Assembly: GCA_025774845.1 (NCBI GenBank)
Contig: JALGZP010000021.1
Location: 1-35,824 of the forward strand
DNA from: a bacterium
GTDB taxonomy: Bacteria; Arandabacterota; Arandabacteria; Arandabacterales; Arandabacteraceae
Direction of reading: 5' to 3'
Length of the DNA: 35,824 bases
The notes beneath the pieces are model-generated. The model was not told the origin of the DNA. It ran no database searches and saw nothing but the letters and a program-made list of their open reading frames with translations. Shown here piece after piece: positions 15,924-24,756 of the stretch. A program made the translations under genes and the position numbers. Position 1 is the first letter of the stretch. Each line of letters opens with the position of its first letter.

Positions 15924-18233
15924 ATGACAGAGAACGACCGGGTTGATACCCAGCTCTTGAATAATCTTACCGATGCTCTCACACGGGTAGAAGAGAGCAT
16001 AAATGTGCTGGATTGCATTGCAGAGCTCGTGGTGCACCACGACAGGGATCTGACGATACTGTGGGCGAACAAGGCGGCACGTGACACTGCGGGCCTCTCG
16101 GTCAATGAACTGGCCGGACGCCACTGCTACGAGGTCTGGCACCAGCGCAGTCAGCCTTGCACCGGATGCCCGGTCATGGAAGCCCTTAAAACATGCGAAC
16201 CGAAGTCGAGGGAGATGACCAGTCACAAAGGAGATGTGCGGCTGATAAAGGCATATCCTGTTCGAGAGGCCGACGGCGAGATCAGCGGGGCAGTCGCGAT
16301 AACGATGGATCTGACGAATTTGAAGCAGGCCGAGATGGGCCGTCGGGAATCTGAGGCGAAATACCGAAATCTCGTGGAACAGTCACTCCAGGGCATCGTA
16401 GTGATTCAGGATATGCGTGTTGTCTTTGCGAACGAGGTGCTGGCAAAGATCATGGGTTGTTCAGTGGAGGAGATCCTTGCGTCAGGACCTGAGCGCGTGA
16501 AGGCAGTCGTGCATCCCGAGTGCCGGGAACGCGTGTGGGAGCGATATGCATCGCGGCTGGCCGGCAAGGATGTGCCTGACCACTATGAGATCAGGGCCTT
16601 TAGAAAAGATGGCACCACCTGGTGGGCCGAGGTGCACTCCAATCTGGTCACCTACGAAGGCGAGCCGGCCATACAGTGTGCGATACTCGATATCACCGAA
16701 CGCAAGCTCGCAGAGCAGGCCCTCAGAAGGTCCGAAGAGCAACACCGGTCGCTCGTTGAGAACATAAACGAAATTATCTTCACTCTGGACACCCAGGGCC
16801 GCTTCACCTATGTGAGTCCGGTCGTCGAACGAATACTGGGGTTCCGGCCACCCGAGATCATCGGTCAACCATTCAACTGGTTCGTCCATCCCGACGACGC
16901 GCCCGGACTGCTGGTCGCATTCGAACGCAGTTTCTCAACCCACAACACGCCTTACGAGTTCCGTGTCATCGACAAGAACGGTTCGACGCACTTCGTGCAT
17001 GTCTCGTGCCGCCCGGTCAACGATGAGGGACACATCGAGGGGCTCACGGGTATTATGGGGGACATCACCGAAAGCAAGATGGCGGGGGCCGTGCTCAAAG
17101 AGTCGGAGGAGATGTACGAGACCCTCGTCCGGGCGACGACGGACGCGGTGATTGTAACAGACCTTCAGGCAAACATCATGCAGGTATCGAATCGCACTGT
17201 TGAGCTCTTCGGCTATAGTTGTGCCGAGGACCTGGTCGGACGGAACGGATTCGAGTTGATGGTCCCTACCGAGCACCAGCGGGCAATGGCAAACCTCAAG
17301 ATGGTTCTCAAGCAGGGATTCGTAAGAAGCACGGAATATGAAGTGATGCGAAAAGACAAGACCCGGTTCTCGGCCGAGGTCGACGCCGCCGTGATAAAGG
17401 ATGCGGCCGGTGGCCCCAAGTCACTTATCATAACATTGAGGGATATCACGGAACGCAAGCGCGCAGAGAAAGCGCTCCGGAAGAGTGAGCAGCGATTCAG
17501 CGATATCGCGGAGAATGCATCTGAGTGGATCTGGGAGGTGGATGCCAGCGGGACGTATACCTACTCAAGCCCGGTTGTGGAGAAGATCCTGGGATTCACG
17601 GTGCAGGAAGTCCTCGGCAAGTGCTTCACCGATTTCTTCCACCCCGAAGATAAAGAACGGTTGGAAAAGGCTGCGTTCGATACATTCCTGACCAAGAAAC
17701 CTTTCAGTGACTTCACCAACCGGAATCTGCACAAGAATGGCAAGACCGTGTGGCTTTCAACCAGTGGCGTGCCCGTCCTCGACGAGAGCGGCGAACTGCT
17801 CGGATACAGAGGGTCCGATACCGACATGACCGAACGCAAACTGTCGGGTGAAGGACTCTCCGCGGAAAGGGAACGCCTGGTAAAGGCCTTGTGTGCAATC
17901 GATGACGGGGTGATCGTCGCGGATCTCACGGGGACTGTGCTCCTCGTAAATGAGGCCGCACTCGGTTTCACCGGTTGCGCGGAATGCGAAGCTCTCGGAA
18001 AGAACATCAGCGAGGTGCTCCGGTTCGAAACAGACGAGACCGAGGAGACACCCGGTCGTATCCTGGCAACCGTCGCGGAAGAGGACGACACACCGCGGGT
18101 GACAGGCCAGGCCATATTGATCTCGAAGGACTCCGGGCGGAAACCGATCGCCTATAGCGTTGCGCGTATCTCTGGAGGCAACGCCGATATCTCCGGTGTA
18201 GCGATCGTTTTCAAGGATGTCCGGGCCACCTGA
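15924..18233 (+). CDS. Six-PAS-domain sensory protein without output domain
   Basis: The 769-aa protein consists of six consecutive PAS/PAC units: about 25-138, 142-265, 270-388, 395-512, 520-640 and 645-767. Five end in the DIT/DMT/DLT-[EN]-x-K-type PAC linker (for example DITERKLAEQALRRSEE), which is the coiled junction seen between PAS repeats. PAS1 holds a CTGCP pair (Cys79, Cys82) that could bind a metal, cluster or heme-type ligand (inference). There is no histidine kinase, GGDEF, EAL, HTH or methyl-accepting domain after the last PAS. The protein ends VFKDVRAT, where related proteins normally run into a kinase. No membrane segment is evident, so it is probably cytoplasmic. Its stop abuts the stop of the convergent oxidoreductase gene with no gap. 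It may need a partner kinase, or it may be a truncated sensor. Confidence 0.88.
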   Translation: MTENDRVDTQLLNNLTDALTRVEESINVLDCIAELVVHHDRDLTILWANKAARDTAGLSVNELAGRHCYEVWHQRSQPCTGCPVMEALKTCEPKSREMTSHKGDVRLIKAYPVREADGEISGAVAITMDLTNLKQAEMGRRESEAKYRNLVEQSLQGIVVIQDMRVVFANEVLAKIMGCSVEEILASGPERVKAVVHPECRERVWERYASRLAGKDVPDHYEIRAFRKDGTTWWAEVHSNLVTYEGEPAIQCAILDITERKLAEQALRRSEEQHRSLVENINEIIFTLDTQGRFTYVSPVVERILGFRPPEIIGQPFNWFVHPDDAPGLLVAFERSFSTHNTPYEFRVIDKNGSTHFVHVSCRPVNDEGHIEGLTGIMGDITESKMAGAVLKESEEMYETLVRATTDAVIVTDLQANIMQVSNRTVELFGYSCAEDLVGRNGFELMVPTEHQRAMANLKMVLKQGFVRSTEYEVMRKDKTRFSAEVDAAVIKDAAGGPKSLIITLRDITERKRAEKALRKSEQRFSDIAENASEWIWEVDASGTYTYSSPVVEKILGFTVQEVLGKCFTDFFHPEDKERLEKAAFDTFLTKKPFSDFTNRNLHKNGKTVWLSTSGVPVLDESGELLGYRGSDTDMTERKLSGEGLSAERERLVKALCAIDDGVIVADLTGTVLLVNEAALGFTGCAECEALGKNISEVLRFETDETEETPGRILATVAEEDDTPRVTGQAILISKDSGRKPIAYSVARISGGNADISGVAIVFKDVRAT

Positions 18234-21200
18234 TCAAGAACCCGATACAGGAGATTTGCCTTTCAGGTAGTCTATCATCGGCTGTGTTACCAGAGGCACA
18301 ACATCGCCGATCATGTGAGGCATGAGGTTTTCCATCACCTTCGGCATCAACTCCGGCATCTGCTCCTTCATGTAGTCGGGCATGGGAATACGCTCGGCCA
18401 CACGATCCAGCATAGTCGGCATCACGGCCGGCATCATCCTGGGCAGCAATCTCGGAAAGAGGACCGGGAACATCGGTATCATAAGGTTCAGGGCACCGGG
18501 AATCTTACCCATGGCGCGCATCATACCGCCCATACCGAGCGGCATCGCATCCAGGAGCTCCGGCCACATCGTCCCCATGAGATCGGCAAAGCCCTGTGGT
18601 GTCATCAAGGCTATCATCGCCTCAAACACCGCCCATTGCTTCTCGACCTCGGGGTGTGGATCGGGAAAGTCGTGTCCCAGGGCCGAAGCGGCAAACCTTG
18701 CCAGGTCAACAACTTCAACGGGCACATTCTTCTTGGTCGCACTCACCCTCAGCTGGAACTCACAGCACGGGCATAGCGCCAACACCTTTTCAGCACCCGC
18801 TTCCACCGCTTCGTCGAGCTTCACCTTACCGACATCCGCGGCCACGGGTGGATCCTTGATCAGGGTGAGGACGCTGCCGCAACAGTGTGCCTCCTCCCGG
18901 TTGTGACTCATCTCGACAAAGTCCACGCCCGGGATCGCACGTATGAGATCGCGCGGGGGATCATAGACACCCGAAACCCGCCCGATGTGACATGAGTCAT
19001 GCCAGGTTACCTTGACGCGCTCCTTGCCGTTATCCGGAAACTTAAATTCGCCTGCCTTAATCTTCTCGCTTACTATCTCAGAGTAGTGCCTGGTCTTGAT
19101 GTTGTATTCGATCCCGAGTTTGTCGGCCCACTCCGCGTAGACGTGCCGCCACATCATGTCGCAGGCAGGGCACGAAGTTACAACGGTGTCTGCACCCGCC
19201 TCCTTGACGGCGTTGATATTCCTCTTCACTGTATCTGCAAACACATCCCACTTGCCAGCAACAAGCATCGGGGTCCCACAGCAGGTCTCTTTCTCCCCGA
19301 GGTATGTGAAGTCAACACCGGCGGCATCGAGCAACCGGACGGCCGCCATGCCTATGTCGTGCTCGACGTAGCTTGCAGTACAGCCGGCGAAGTAGACAGT
19401 GTCTGATTTCGCCCCCGGCCCGTGTTTGTCTGAAAGGTCTTCCGGGAACCAGGCTGCACGATCCTTCCGGTAGCCTGCCCAGATATCTCCTTCCTTCTGA
19501 AGTGCGGCGGTCATCATCTCAAATGGCGGGAAGGTCATACGCTTCTGTTCGTGTATGAGCTCGCCCCTTAGCTTGAGCCACGACGTTTCTATAGGAAGAC
19601 TTGTCGAACACCGGCTGTTACAAAGCTCGCACGTGGTACACGCGATGATGGTGTCGACCATGAACTGGTTCCATTTTTCCCGCCCAGCCATGTGTTCACG
19701 GAGCCAGTACCATTTACCTCGCGGGCTCTGGCTTTCCCATCCCCTTCCGTAGAACTGATCACACTCCTCTACACAGTAACCGCACTGGGAGCAGCTGTAG
19801 GCATACCAGGCCACATCCGCCGGGATATCCCCCACCGGTCCCGAAGGTCTCTCCCCCACTTCGGTTATGACGTAATTCCCGAAGGGGCGAATCAACGGCT
19901 CGAAGGCACTCGCCAGGTTGAGAGCCGTTCCAATGATTCCGTTTCCGATCACTTTGCCGGGATTGAGCAACGTCTTCGGGTCGATCTTGGCCTTGTAGGC
20001 CTTGAGCCGGCGGACCCGCTCCTCCCCCAGGACCGTTTTGGCCTTCTTGGCGAAATAGAGCCCGGTGGAATACGGCCGGCCACCATGTTTCACAGCGATA
20101 TTGATGATGGTCATGACCAGGCCAAAGACAAAGTTGTAGCTGAACTTGCGCTCGTCACTTGGTATGAAACCAAGTATCACCGCTTCGGGCTCACCACCCG
20201 CACCCTCGCGTATGATCACGCCCTCTTTTACAATGGGCTGATCCACCTTACGCTCTATCTCGGTCATCACCTCACCAAGCGTGGAAAGCGGAACGACAAC
20301 CTCGGCAGGCACTAAGCTTGGGCCCAGGCGTTTTACAACCATCAGGTTGAAGCGCTGCTCCCATTCATGCTGGGCTATACGGTCGCTCAGGATCTCACCC
20401 GCGCAGGGTTTGAGAAGTTCCGTGAGTTTCGACACAATCGTTTCTCGATCGGCGGCCTTGAAGGCCAGCGTCGTAATGAATGAAGCGGGCAACAACACCC
20501 GCTCTTCCGCGGGCTTACCGTGATGCAATCTCAGCGGGGCCTTGTTCTTAAGCTCAGCCATCCGGGGATTTATGAATACCATAGACCAGATCGGAAGCTG
20601 TTCGGCGACGATGGTCTCGATGAGTTGCTGCAGGTCATGCGCACCGGGACATCCGATCGCGATGACGTCCAGGTCCTCAAGCGGCCGTACCCGGATCGTG
20701 ACTTCACTTATGATACCCGTTGTCCCCTCGGCATCGGCCACAAGATCGAGGTCGCTTCCGGTGAACTCCTTGACCGAGCCGTCGGGAAGCACCACTCTGG
20801 CGCTCACCACATTGTCTCTGAACCACCCGGCCTCATATGACCCTATACCAGCCCCACCCTGAGCCAGCCACCCTGCGACGGTCGATGCCGGGTAGCTTGT
20901 TGGGTAGAGACGCAGCGTATGCCCGTGCTTTGCCAGTTCCTTATCGAGCTTCTCCCAGATCATACCGGCCTGGACCGTCACGGTCTCAGCCGCCGGATCG
21001 AACCGGACAACCTTGTTCATAAGGTAGGTGTCAACCACGACGCCGTTCTTTACCGGCAGCACCCCGCCATAGCCCGAGGTAGCCTTACCGCGAGGCGTAA
21101 GGGGAATTCGGTGATCTCCGGCCCACCGGGCCAGGTAAACCAGATCCTCCTCAGTCTCGGCCAGCACAACAGCATCCGGGATCGTACTGCCGACAAGTGG

Positions 21201-21326
21201 TTTGAAGAGCCCCGGCATCACCGCTATGTCGTGGCTGTAAAGTTTGCGTTCGAGCCTGTCGTAACTTACGCGGCTTTCGAACCTCTCATTAAGAGATTTC
21301 TGTTGCTTTGACTTAAGACCGGCCAT
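18234..21326 (-). CDS. FAD-binding oxidase fused to Fe-S / CCG (HdrD-like) domains, with Met-rich tail
   Basis: From ATG 21326 the protein has 1030 residues; a longer start at 21368 adds 14 unlikely residues. The N-terminal half is a GlcD/D-lactate dehydrogenase-type flavoprotein: a PCMH FAD-binding domain (PRGKATSGYGG, GAGIGSYEAGWFRDNV, about 45-225), then the FAD-oxidase C-terminal domain ending in IDPKTLLNPGKV. Two [4Fe-4S] motifs follow (CSQCGYCVEECDQ and CTTCELCNSRCS). Two CCG domains come next (CCGTPMLV..SCPACDMMW, and HDSCHIGR..HCCGSV..CPCCEF), as in HdrD, GlpC and LutA. It probably oxidises a 2-hydroxy acid or similar substrate and passes electrons through the clusters. The last 120 or so residues contain about 23 Met plus many Pro in MP/LMP repeats and match no domain I know. 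No accessory gene is adjacent. Confidence 0.87.
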   Translation of the reverse strand: MAGLKSKQQKSLNERFESRVSYDRLERKLYSHDIAVMPGLFKPLVGSTIPDAVVLAETEEDLVYLARWAGDHRIPLTPRGKATSGYGGVLPVKNGVVVDTYLMNKVVRFDPAAETVTVQAGMIWEKLDKELAKHGHTLRLYPTSYPASTVAGWLAQGGAGIGSYEAGWFRDNVVSARVVLPDGSVKEFTGSDLDLVADAEGTTGIISEVTIRVRPLEDLDVIAIGCPGAHDLQQLIETIVAEQLPIWSMVFINPRMAELKNKAPLRLHHGKPAEERVLLPASFITTLAFKAADRETIVSKLTELLKPCAGEILSDRIAQHEWEQRFNLMVVKRLGPSLVPAEVVVPLSTLGEVMTEIERKVDQPIVKEGVIIREGAGGEPEAVILGFIPSDERKFSYNFVFGLVMTIINIAVKHGGRPYSTGLYFAKKAKTVLGEERVRRLKAYKAKIDPKTLLNPGKVIGNGIIGTALNLASAFEPLIRPFGNYVITEVGERPSGPVGDIPADVAWYAYSCSQCGYCVEECDQFYGRGWESQSPRGKWYWLREHMAGREKWNQFMVDTIIACTTCELCNSRCSTSLPIETSWLKLRGELIHEQKRMTFPPFEMMTAALQKEGDIWAGYRKDRAAWFPEDLSDKHGPGAKSDTVYFAGCTASYVEHDIGMAAVRLLDAAGVDFTYLGEKETCCGTPMLVAGKWDVFADTVKRNINAVKEAGADTVVTSCPACDMMWRHVYAEWADKLGIEYNIKTRHYSEIVSEKIKAGEFKFPDNGKERVKVTWHDSCHIGRVSGVYDPPRDLIRAIPGVDFVEMSHNREEAHCCGSVLTLIKDPPVAADVGKVKLDEAVEAGAEKVLALCPCCEFQLRVSATKKNVPVEVVDLARFAASALGHDFPDPHPEVEKQWAVFEAMIALMTPQGFADLMGTMWPELLDAMPLGMGGMMRAMGKIPGALNLMIPMFPVLFPRLLPRMMPAVMPTMLDRVAERIPMPDYMKEQMPELMPKVMENLMPHMIGDVVPLVTQPMIDYLKGKSPVSGS

Positions 21327-21368
21327 CGCAATCCCCCGTCCCTGCTGCATATCCCGAGTTACGCCCAC

Positions 21369-21488
21369 CGTCAGTGGACACCTTCAAGTCTTATATCTAC
21401 TACTGCGATTCCGTCAGAGTCAAGTCCGTTTCAAGATCGGTGGGTTGAGAATGAGATAATCATAATCCTGAGGCCAAGAATGCTCGAG
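21369..21488. other. Upstream region of the FAD/Fe-S gene
   Basis: This is the 5' flank of the minus-strand oxidoreductase. A TATAAG -10-like hexamer lies at 21390-21395 (minus), but the only good -35 (TTGACT, 21418-21423) is 22 nt away, too far for a confident promoter. No ORF is convincing here. Confidence 0.3.
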
Positions 21489-21616
21489 TGTGAGGTGACT
21501 TCGCCCAGCGCCTCGCTTCTCTGTCAGACACCGGGAGTTTCGGCGCGACCCGAATAGACTCCGTAAGGCCACTGGGCGAAGCCAATGCACATGAGTTGCT
21601 CTTGGTACTCCTCACA
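21489..21616. repeat. Nested inverted-repeat element, probable structured RNA or mobile remnant
   Basis: Three nested dyads span 128 nt. The outer arms are TGTGAGG (21489-21495) with CCTCACA (21610-21616). The middle arms are CTTCGCCCAG (21499-21508) with CTGGGCGAAG (21572-21581), a perfect 10-bp match. The inner arms are GGAGTTTCGG (21534-21543) with CCGAA (21550-21554) and ACTCC (21558-21562), interrupted by a 3-nt bulge. This nested design fits a folded RNA or cruciform rather than chance. The strand and family are unknown. Confidence 0.55.
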
Positions 21617-21645
21617 TTGCCTGTCAACCCCACATGAAGCACTTA

Positions 21646-21670
21646 GTGACCAACCTTTTTGATCGGTCAC
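21646..21670. promoter_or_regulatory. 6-bp dyad, possible operator or hairpin
   Basis: GTGACC (21646-21651) and GGTCAC (21665-21670) form a perfect inverted repeat around a 13-nt AT-rich centre. It lies between the two structured elements and is not next to a gene start, so its role is unclear. Confidence 0.3.
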
Positions 21671-21723
21671 TATTATGATTACCTTTTTGCTGGGAGGTTT
21701 CACCGTCTTTGGAGATTTCAGAT

Positions 21724-21848
21724 AAAAAGGCGGGCTCCCCACCTTCGGAACGTGTCCTACACGGCTGAGCCCAGGGGCGCTTACGCTTCTATCCGGTTTT
21801 CTTAGGTCAAACCCGTGCGGGATCTCGTCCCATGCAGGAAGCCCGTTT
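21724..21848 (-). ncRNA. Candidate structured small RNA with intrinsic-terminator end
   Basis: Read on the minus strand, about 125 nt fold into a closed multi-branch shape. A closing stem pairs CGGGCTTCC (21837-21845) with GGGAGCCCG (21731-21739). Inner hairpins lie at 21816-21836 (GGGA/TCCC plus TGC/GCA), 21795-21813 (GGTTT/AAACC) and 21751-21763 (CGTGT/ACACG), with a GUAA tetraloop near 21781-21784. The 3' end runs into five T residues. The 21732-21737 segment can also pair with GAGCCC at 21767-21772, giving an alternative terminator-type stem. tRNA, 5S, SRP, RNase P and tmRNA signatures were looked for and not found. A divergent 6S RNA is possible but unproven. Confidence 0.45.
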
Positions 21849-21951
21849 CTTTAGATTCCCACAGGGTATATTGGATTCACCGCAAACCCGGATCTGCTGC
21901 TCTTTGACGAATGTCTACAGAACGCCCGAGCGGCGCGCAGCCGCGATCGAC

Positions 21952-21981
21952 TTGACAAACCATGCGCCGAAGTGGTATGCA
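21952..21981 (+). promoter_or_regulatory. Promoter for tldD-tldE
   Basis: A perfect TTGACA (21952-21957) is followed after 18 nt by TATGCA (21976-21981), which is preceded by TGG and so forms an extended -10. The start site near 21988 leaves a very short leader containing GGAG before ATG 22001. Confidence 0.6.
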
Positions 21982-22000
21982 TTTCTTCTTTGGAGCACTT

Positions 22001-23416
22001 ATGACAGACAATCCAACAGGCTTTCCAGATAAGGAAGACCTCGAACGGGTCATCGCCGCAACCCTGGCAAAGGGTGCTGAGTTCGCCGAAGTCTATCTCG
22101 AGCGAAGAACCACCGATACGGTTCAACTCGAGGCGCAGATCGTCCGTGAAGCCTCAAGAGGGATAACGGCGGGCGCAGGAATTAGAGCTATATCCGGTGA
22201 GAAGATCGGCTACGCTTATACTGACGACCTTGATCCCGTAAGCCTGATCGAGGCAGCCAGGATGGCAGCTGAGATCGCCACCGGAGGTGACAAACCAGTC
22301 GCCGTTGAGCTCGGGGCCCTCACCCGGGCCGAGCCCCGTTCGGCCACGAGGATATTTCCCATTGAAGTCGAGGCAGCCGACAAGATTGAGACCGCGCAGT
22401 CGGCCGATCAAGCGGCGAGAGATTACGATAGCCGGATAAGCGAAGTACTTATCGGTGTGATGGACTCCGACAAGTCGTTCGTCATCGCGAATTCCGAGGG
22501 CATCAACGTCAGTGACCGGCAGATTCTGACTTCGCTGAGGATTACGACCGTGGCGGAGGCGAAGGGGTTGAGGCAGAGAGGCTTCAGGTCCCTAAGCGGA
22601 ACTGTGGGTTATGAGATATTTGAGAGGGAGACACAGCAGGACTGTGCCCTGGACGCGGCACGGCAGGCGGTCGGTCTTCTCGATGCACAGGAAGCACCCG
22701 CAGGCAAGATGGTGCTTGTACTTGGAAGAGGAAGAGGCGGTGTGCTCCTCCATGAGGCCATCGGACATGGCTTTGAGGGGGATTTCATAAGGAAGAAGAC
22801 ATCGCTTTTCACCGGAAGGATCGGTGAGAAGATTGCGACCGAGACATGCACGATCGTTGATGACTCCACAATCCCGGGCCTGAGGGGAACCATCAATGTC
22901 GACGATGAAGGGACCCCCGGCGGACGTACCGTGCTGGTTGAGAAAGGGATACTCAAGGGTTTCCTTTTTGACAGACTCAACGGCAGATTGATGAACAGCG
23001 CATCAACCGGTAACGGAAGACGACAGTCCTACAAGTACATGCCGGTTGTCAGGATGACAAACACGTTCATGCAGCCGGGCGACACTCCACCCGAGGAGAT
23101 AATTGAGTCCGTCAAGCAGGGTTTCTATGCCAAACGGATCGGTGGCGGCCAGGTCGATATCGCAAGCGGCAATTTCGTTTTCGAAGTGATGGAGGGCTAC
23201 CTGATAGAAGACGGGAAAGTCGGAGCACCCGTCAGAGGCGCCAATCTCATCGGGAACGGAGCAGAGGTTCTAAAGAAGATCGAGATGGTCGGAAACGATT
23301 TCGAATATGATCCCGGCGGGGGAACCTGCGGCAAGGCCGGGCAGGCGATGCCGGTCGGGAACGGCGTTCCAACGGTCAAACTCTCGGAGATCACTGTCGG
23401 AGGAACCAGGTCTTAG
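22001..23416 (+). CDS. tldD: TldD, zinc metalloprotease subunit
   Basis: The 471-aa protein is the catalytic half of the TldD/TldE heterodimer, a cytoplasmic metalloprotease that cleaves small unfolded peptides. In several bacteria the pair matures microcin B17 or other modified peptides. The HEAIGHGFEGD motif is at residues 251-261, with His251, Glu252 and His256 in the HExxxH arrangement of the family, and a conserved Cys occurs near the C-terminus (GGTCGKAGQ). ATG 22001 is chosen over the in-frame ATG 21962. It begins MTDNPTGF, has GGAG upstream, and follows the promoter at a proper distance, while 21962 lies within that promoter. tldE starts 2 nt after the stop. No precursor peptide gene or RiPP enzyme is seen next to it, so a housekeeping role is likely. 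Confidence 0.94.
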   Translation: MTDNPTGFPDKEDLERVIAATLAKGAEFAEVYLERRTTDTVQLEAQIVREASRGITAGAGIRAISGEKIGYAYTDDLDPVSLIEAARMAAEIATGGDKPVAVELGALTRAEPRSATRIFPIEVEAADKIETAQSADQAARDYDSRISEVLIGVMDSDKSFVIANSEGINVSDRQILTSLRITTVAEAKGLRQRGFRSLSGTVGYEIFERETQQDCALDAARQAVGLLDAQEAPAGKMVLVLGRGRGGVLLHEAIGHGFEGDFIRKKTSLFTGRIGEKIATETCTIVDDSTIPGLRGTINVDDEGTPGGRTVLVEKGILKGFLFDRLNGRLMNSASTGNGRRQSYKYMPVVRMTNTFMQPGDTPPEEIIESVKQGFYAKRIGGGQVDIASGNFVFEVMEGYLIEDGKVGAPVRGANLIGNGAEVLKKIEMVGNDFEYDPGGGTCGKAGQAMPVGNGVPTVKLSEITVGGTRS

Positions 23417-23418
23417 AG

Positions 23419-24756
23419 ATGGATTACACTGAACTTGCAGCCGACGTGACGCGCAAAGCCGGCAAGCTGGGTGCCGACGAATGCGACTGCATGATGGAGG
23501 TAGGGCATGAACTCACCGTCAAGGTGAGACAGGGCGAAGTCGAAAGCATTGAACGCGCGGACTTCAGGGGTCTGGGTATAAGAACCTTCATCAACAAGTC
23601 ACTGGGTTTCGGATTCACGACGGATTTCTCGGCGGCTTCCATCGATAACCTCATCGAGCGGTCTCTCGCCTTCGCCCGGACGGCTACACCCGATCCCGAT
23701 GCCGGCATACCCGAGTTCGGCCGGACCGAGTTTCCCGACCTGGATCTCAACGATCCCGAGCTGGACGATACACCGTTGAGTGCCAAGACCGACATGGCTC
23801 TTGCCTGCGAGCAGGCCGCTTATGACCACGACAAGAGAATCAAGTATACGTACGGCACGTCCTACAGCGACCAGAAAGGAAGGGTGATCCTGGCGCGGGT
23901 CGGGACAGACCCGATCGTCCGCGAAGGTACACACGTAGACCTCACCTGCGTTCCGGTTGCGGAAGACGGCGGTGAGAAGAGGATGGGCATCTGGCTTTCG
24001 GCGGAGCGGTTCCTGTCGGATCTTGAACCTGCTGCCGCCGTTGGAAGTATAGCGGCCCAGAGGGCTGTATCGATGCTGGGTGCCAGCACCGTCCCAACGC
24101 AGAAGGCGGCAGTGGTCTTCGACCAGAGGACCGGAAGCCAGGTTGTGGCCAACATATTCGATAGCCTTGACGGCGAGCGAATAATCCAGGGCATGTCCTT
24201 CCTCAAGGACAGGATCGGGCAGAAAGTCGGATCCGATTCTGCAAGCCTGGTCGATGACGGCCAGATGGCCCGGCGAATAGGCTCACGGCCATTTGATTCC
24301 GAAGGTACTCCTACAAGAAGGACCCTTGCAATCGACAAGGGTACCGTGAAGTCATATTTCTACGACTACCGGTCGGCAAGGAAGGCCGGTGCAGAACCGA
24401 CCGGGAATGCAAGCAGAGGTTTCGCCTCCATACCTTCCGTTGGAGCCAACAACTTCTATCTTATACCCGGTAAGACTCCAAGGGACGATGTCATAGGCCA
24501 GATCGAAAACGGCCTTATGGTGACCAACTTGCTGGGATTCGGGGTGAACATCACCACGGGTGACTTCTCCCGGGGCGCCGAGGGTTTGTGGATCAAGGAC
24601 GGCAAAATAAGCCACCCCGTTCACGGCGTAACCATCGCCGGAAACCTTCTCGATATGCTCAAGGACATGGAAGCTGTGGCATCCGATCTCCGCTTCTTCG
24701 GCAGAATCGGCTCCCCGACATTCGTGGTACGTGAGATGACGATTGCAGGTGAGTAG
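23419..24756 (+). CDS. tldE: TldE/PmbA, partner subunit of the TldD protease
   Basis: The 445-aa protein matches the non-catalytic TldE/PmbA half of the heterodimer. It shares the fold and end of TldD (FDSEGTPTRRTLAIDKGT, NLLGFGVNITTGDFSRGAEGLWI, GNLLDMLKDMEAVASDL) but lacks the HExxxH zinc site, as expected. It lies 2 nt after tldD, so both are probably made from one mRNA. Its TAG stop directly touches the stop of the convergent M50 protease gene (24757), leaving no room for a terminator between them. Confidence 0.94.
   Translation: MDYTELAADVTRKAGKLGADECDCMMEVGHELTVKVRQGEVESIERADFRGLGIRTFINKSLGFGFTTDFSAASIDNLIERSLAFARTATPDPDAGIPEFGRTEFPDLDLNDPELDDTPLSAKTDMALACEQAAYDHDKRIKYTYGTSYSDQKGRVILARVGTDPIVREGTHVDLTCVPVAEDGGEKRMGIWLSAERFLSDLEPAAAVGSIAAQRAVSMLGASTVPTQKAAVVFDQRTGSQVVANIFDSLDGERIIQGMSFLKDRIGQKVGSDSASLVDDGQMARRIGSRPFDSEGTPTRRTLAIDKGTVKSYFYDYRSARKAGAEPTGNASRGFASIPSVGANNFYLIPGKTPRDDVIGQIENGLMVTNLLGFGVNITTGDFSRGAEGLWIKDGKISHPVHGVTIAGNLLDMLKDMEAVASDLRFFGRIGSPTFVVREMTIAGE

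Noticed and set aside
21524-21742. 72-codon minus-strand frame in the gene-free interval
   Set aside because: It overlaps the nested dyad element and part of the candidate RNA; no start signal or recognisable domain.
21724-21848. tRNA-Sec, 5S, SRP, RNase P or tmRNA gene
   Set aside because: Searched for because of the selenoprotein and the folded sequence, but no T-loop, anticodon arm or other conserved signature was found on either strand.
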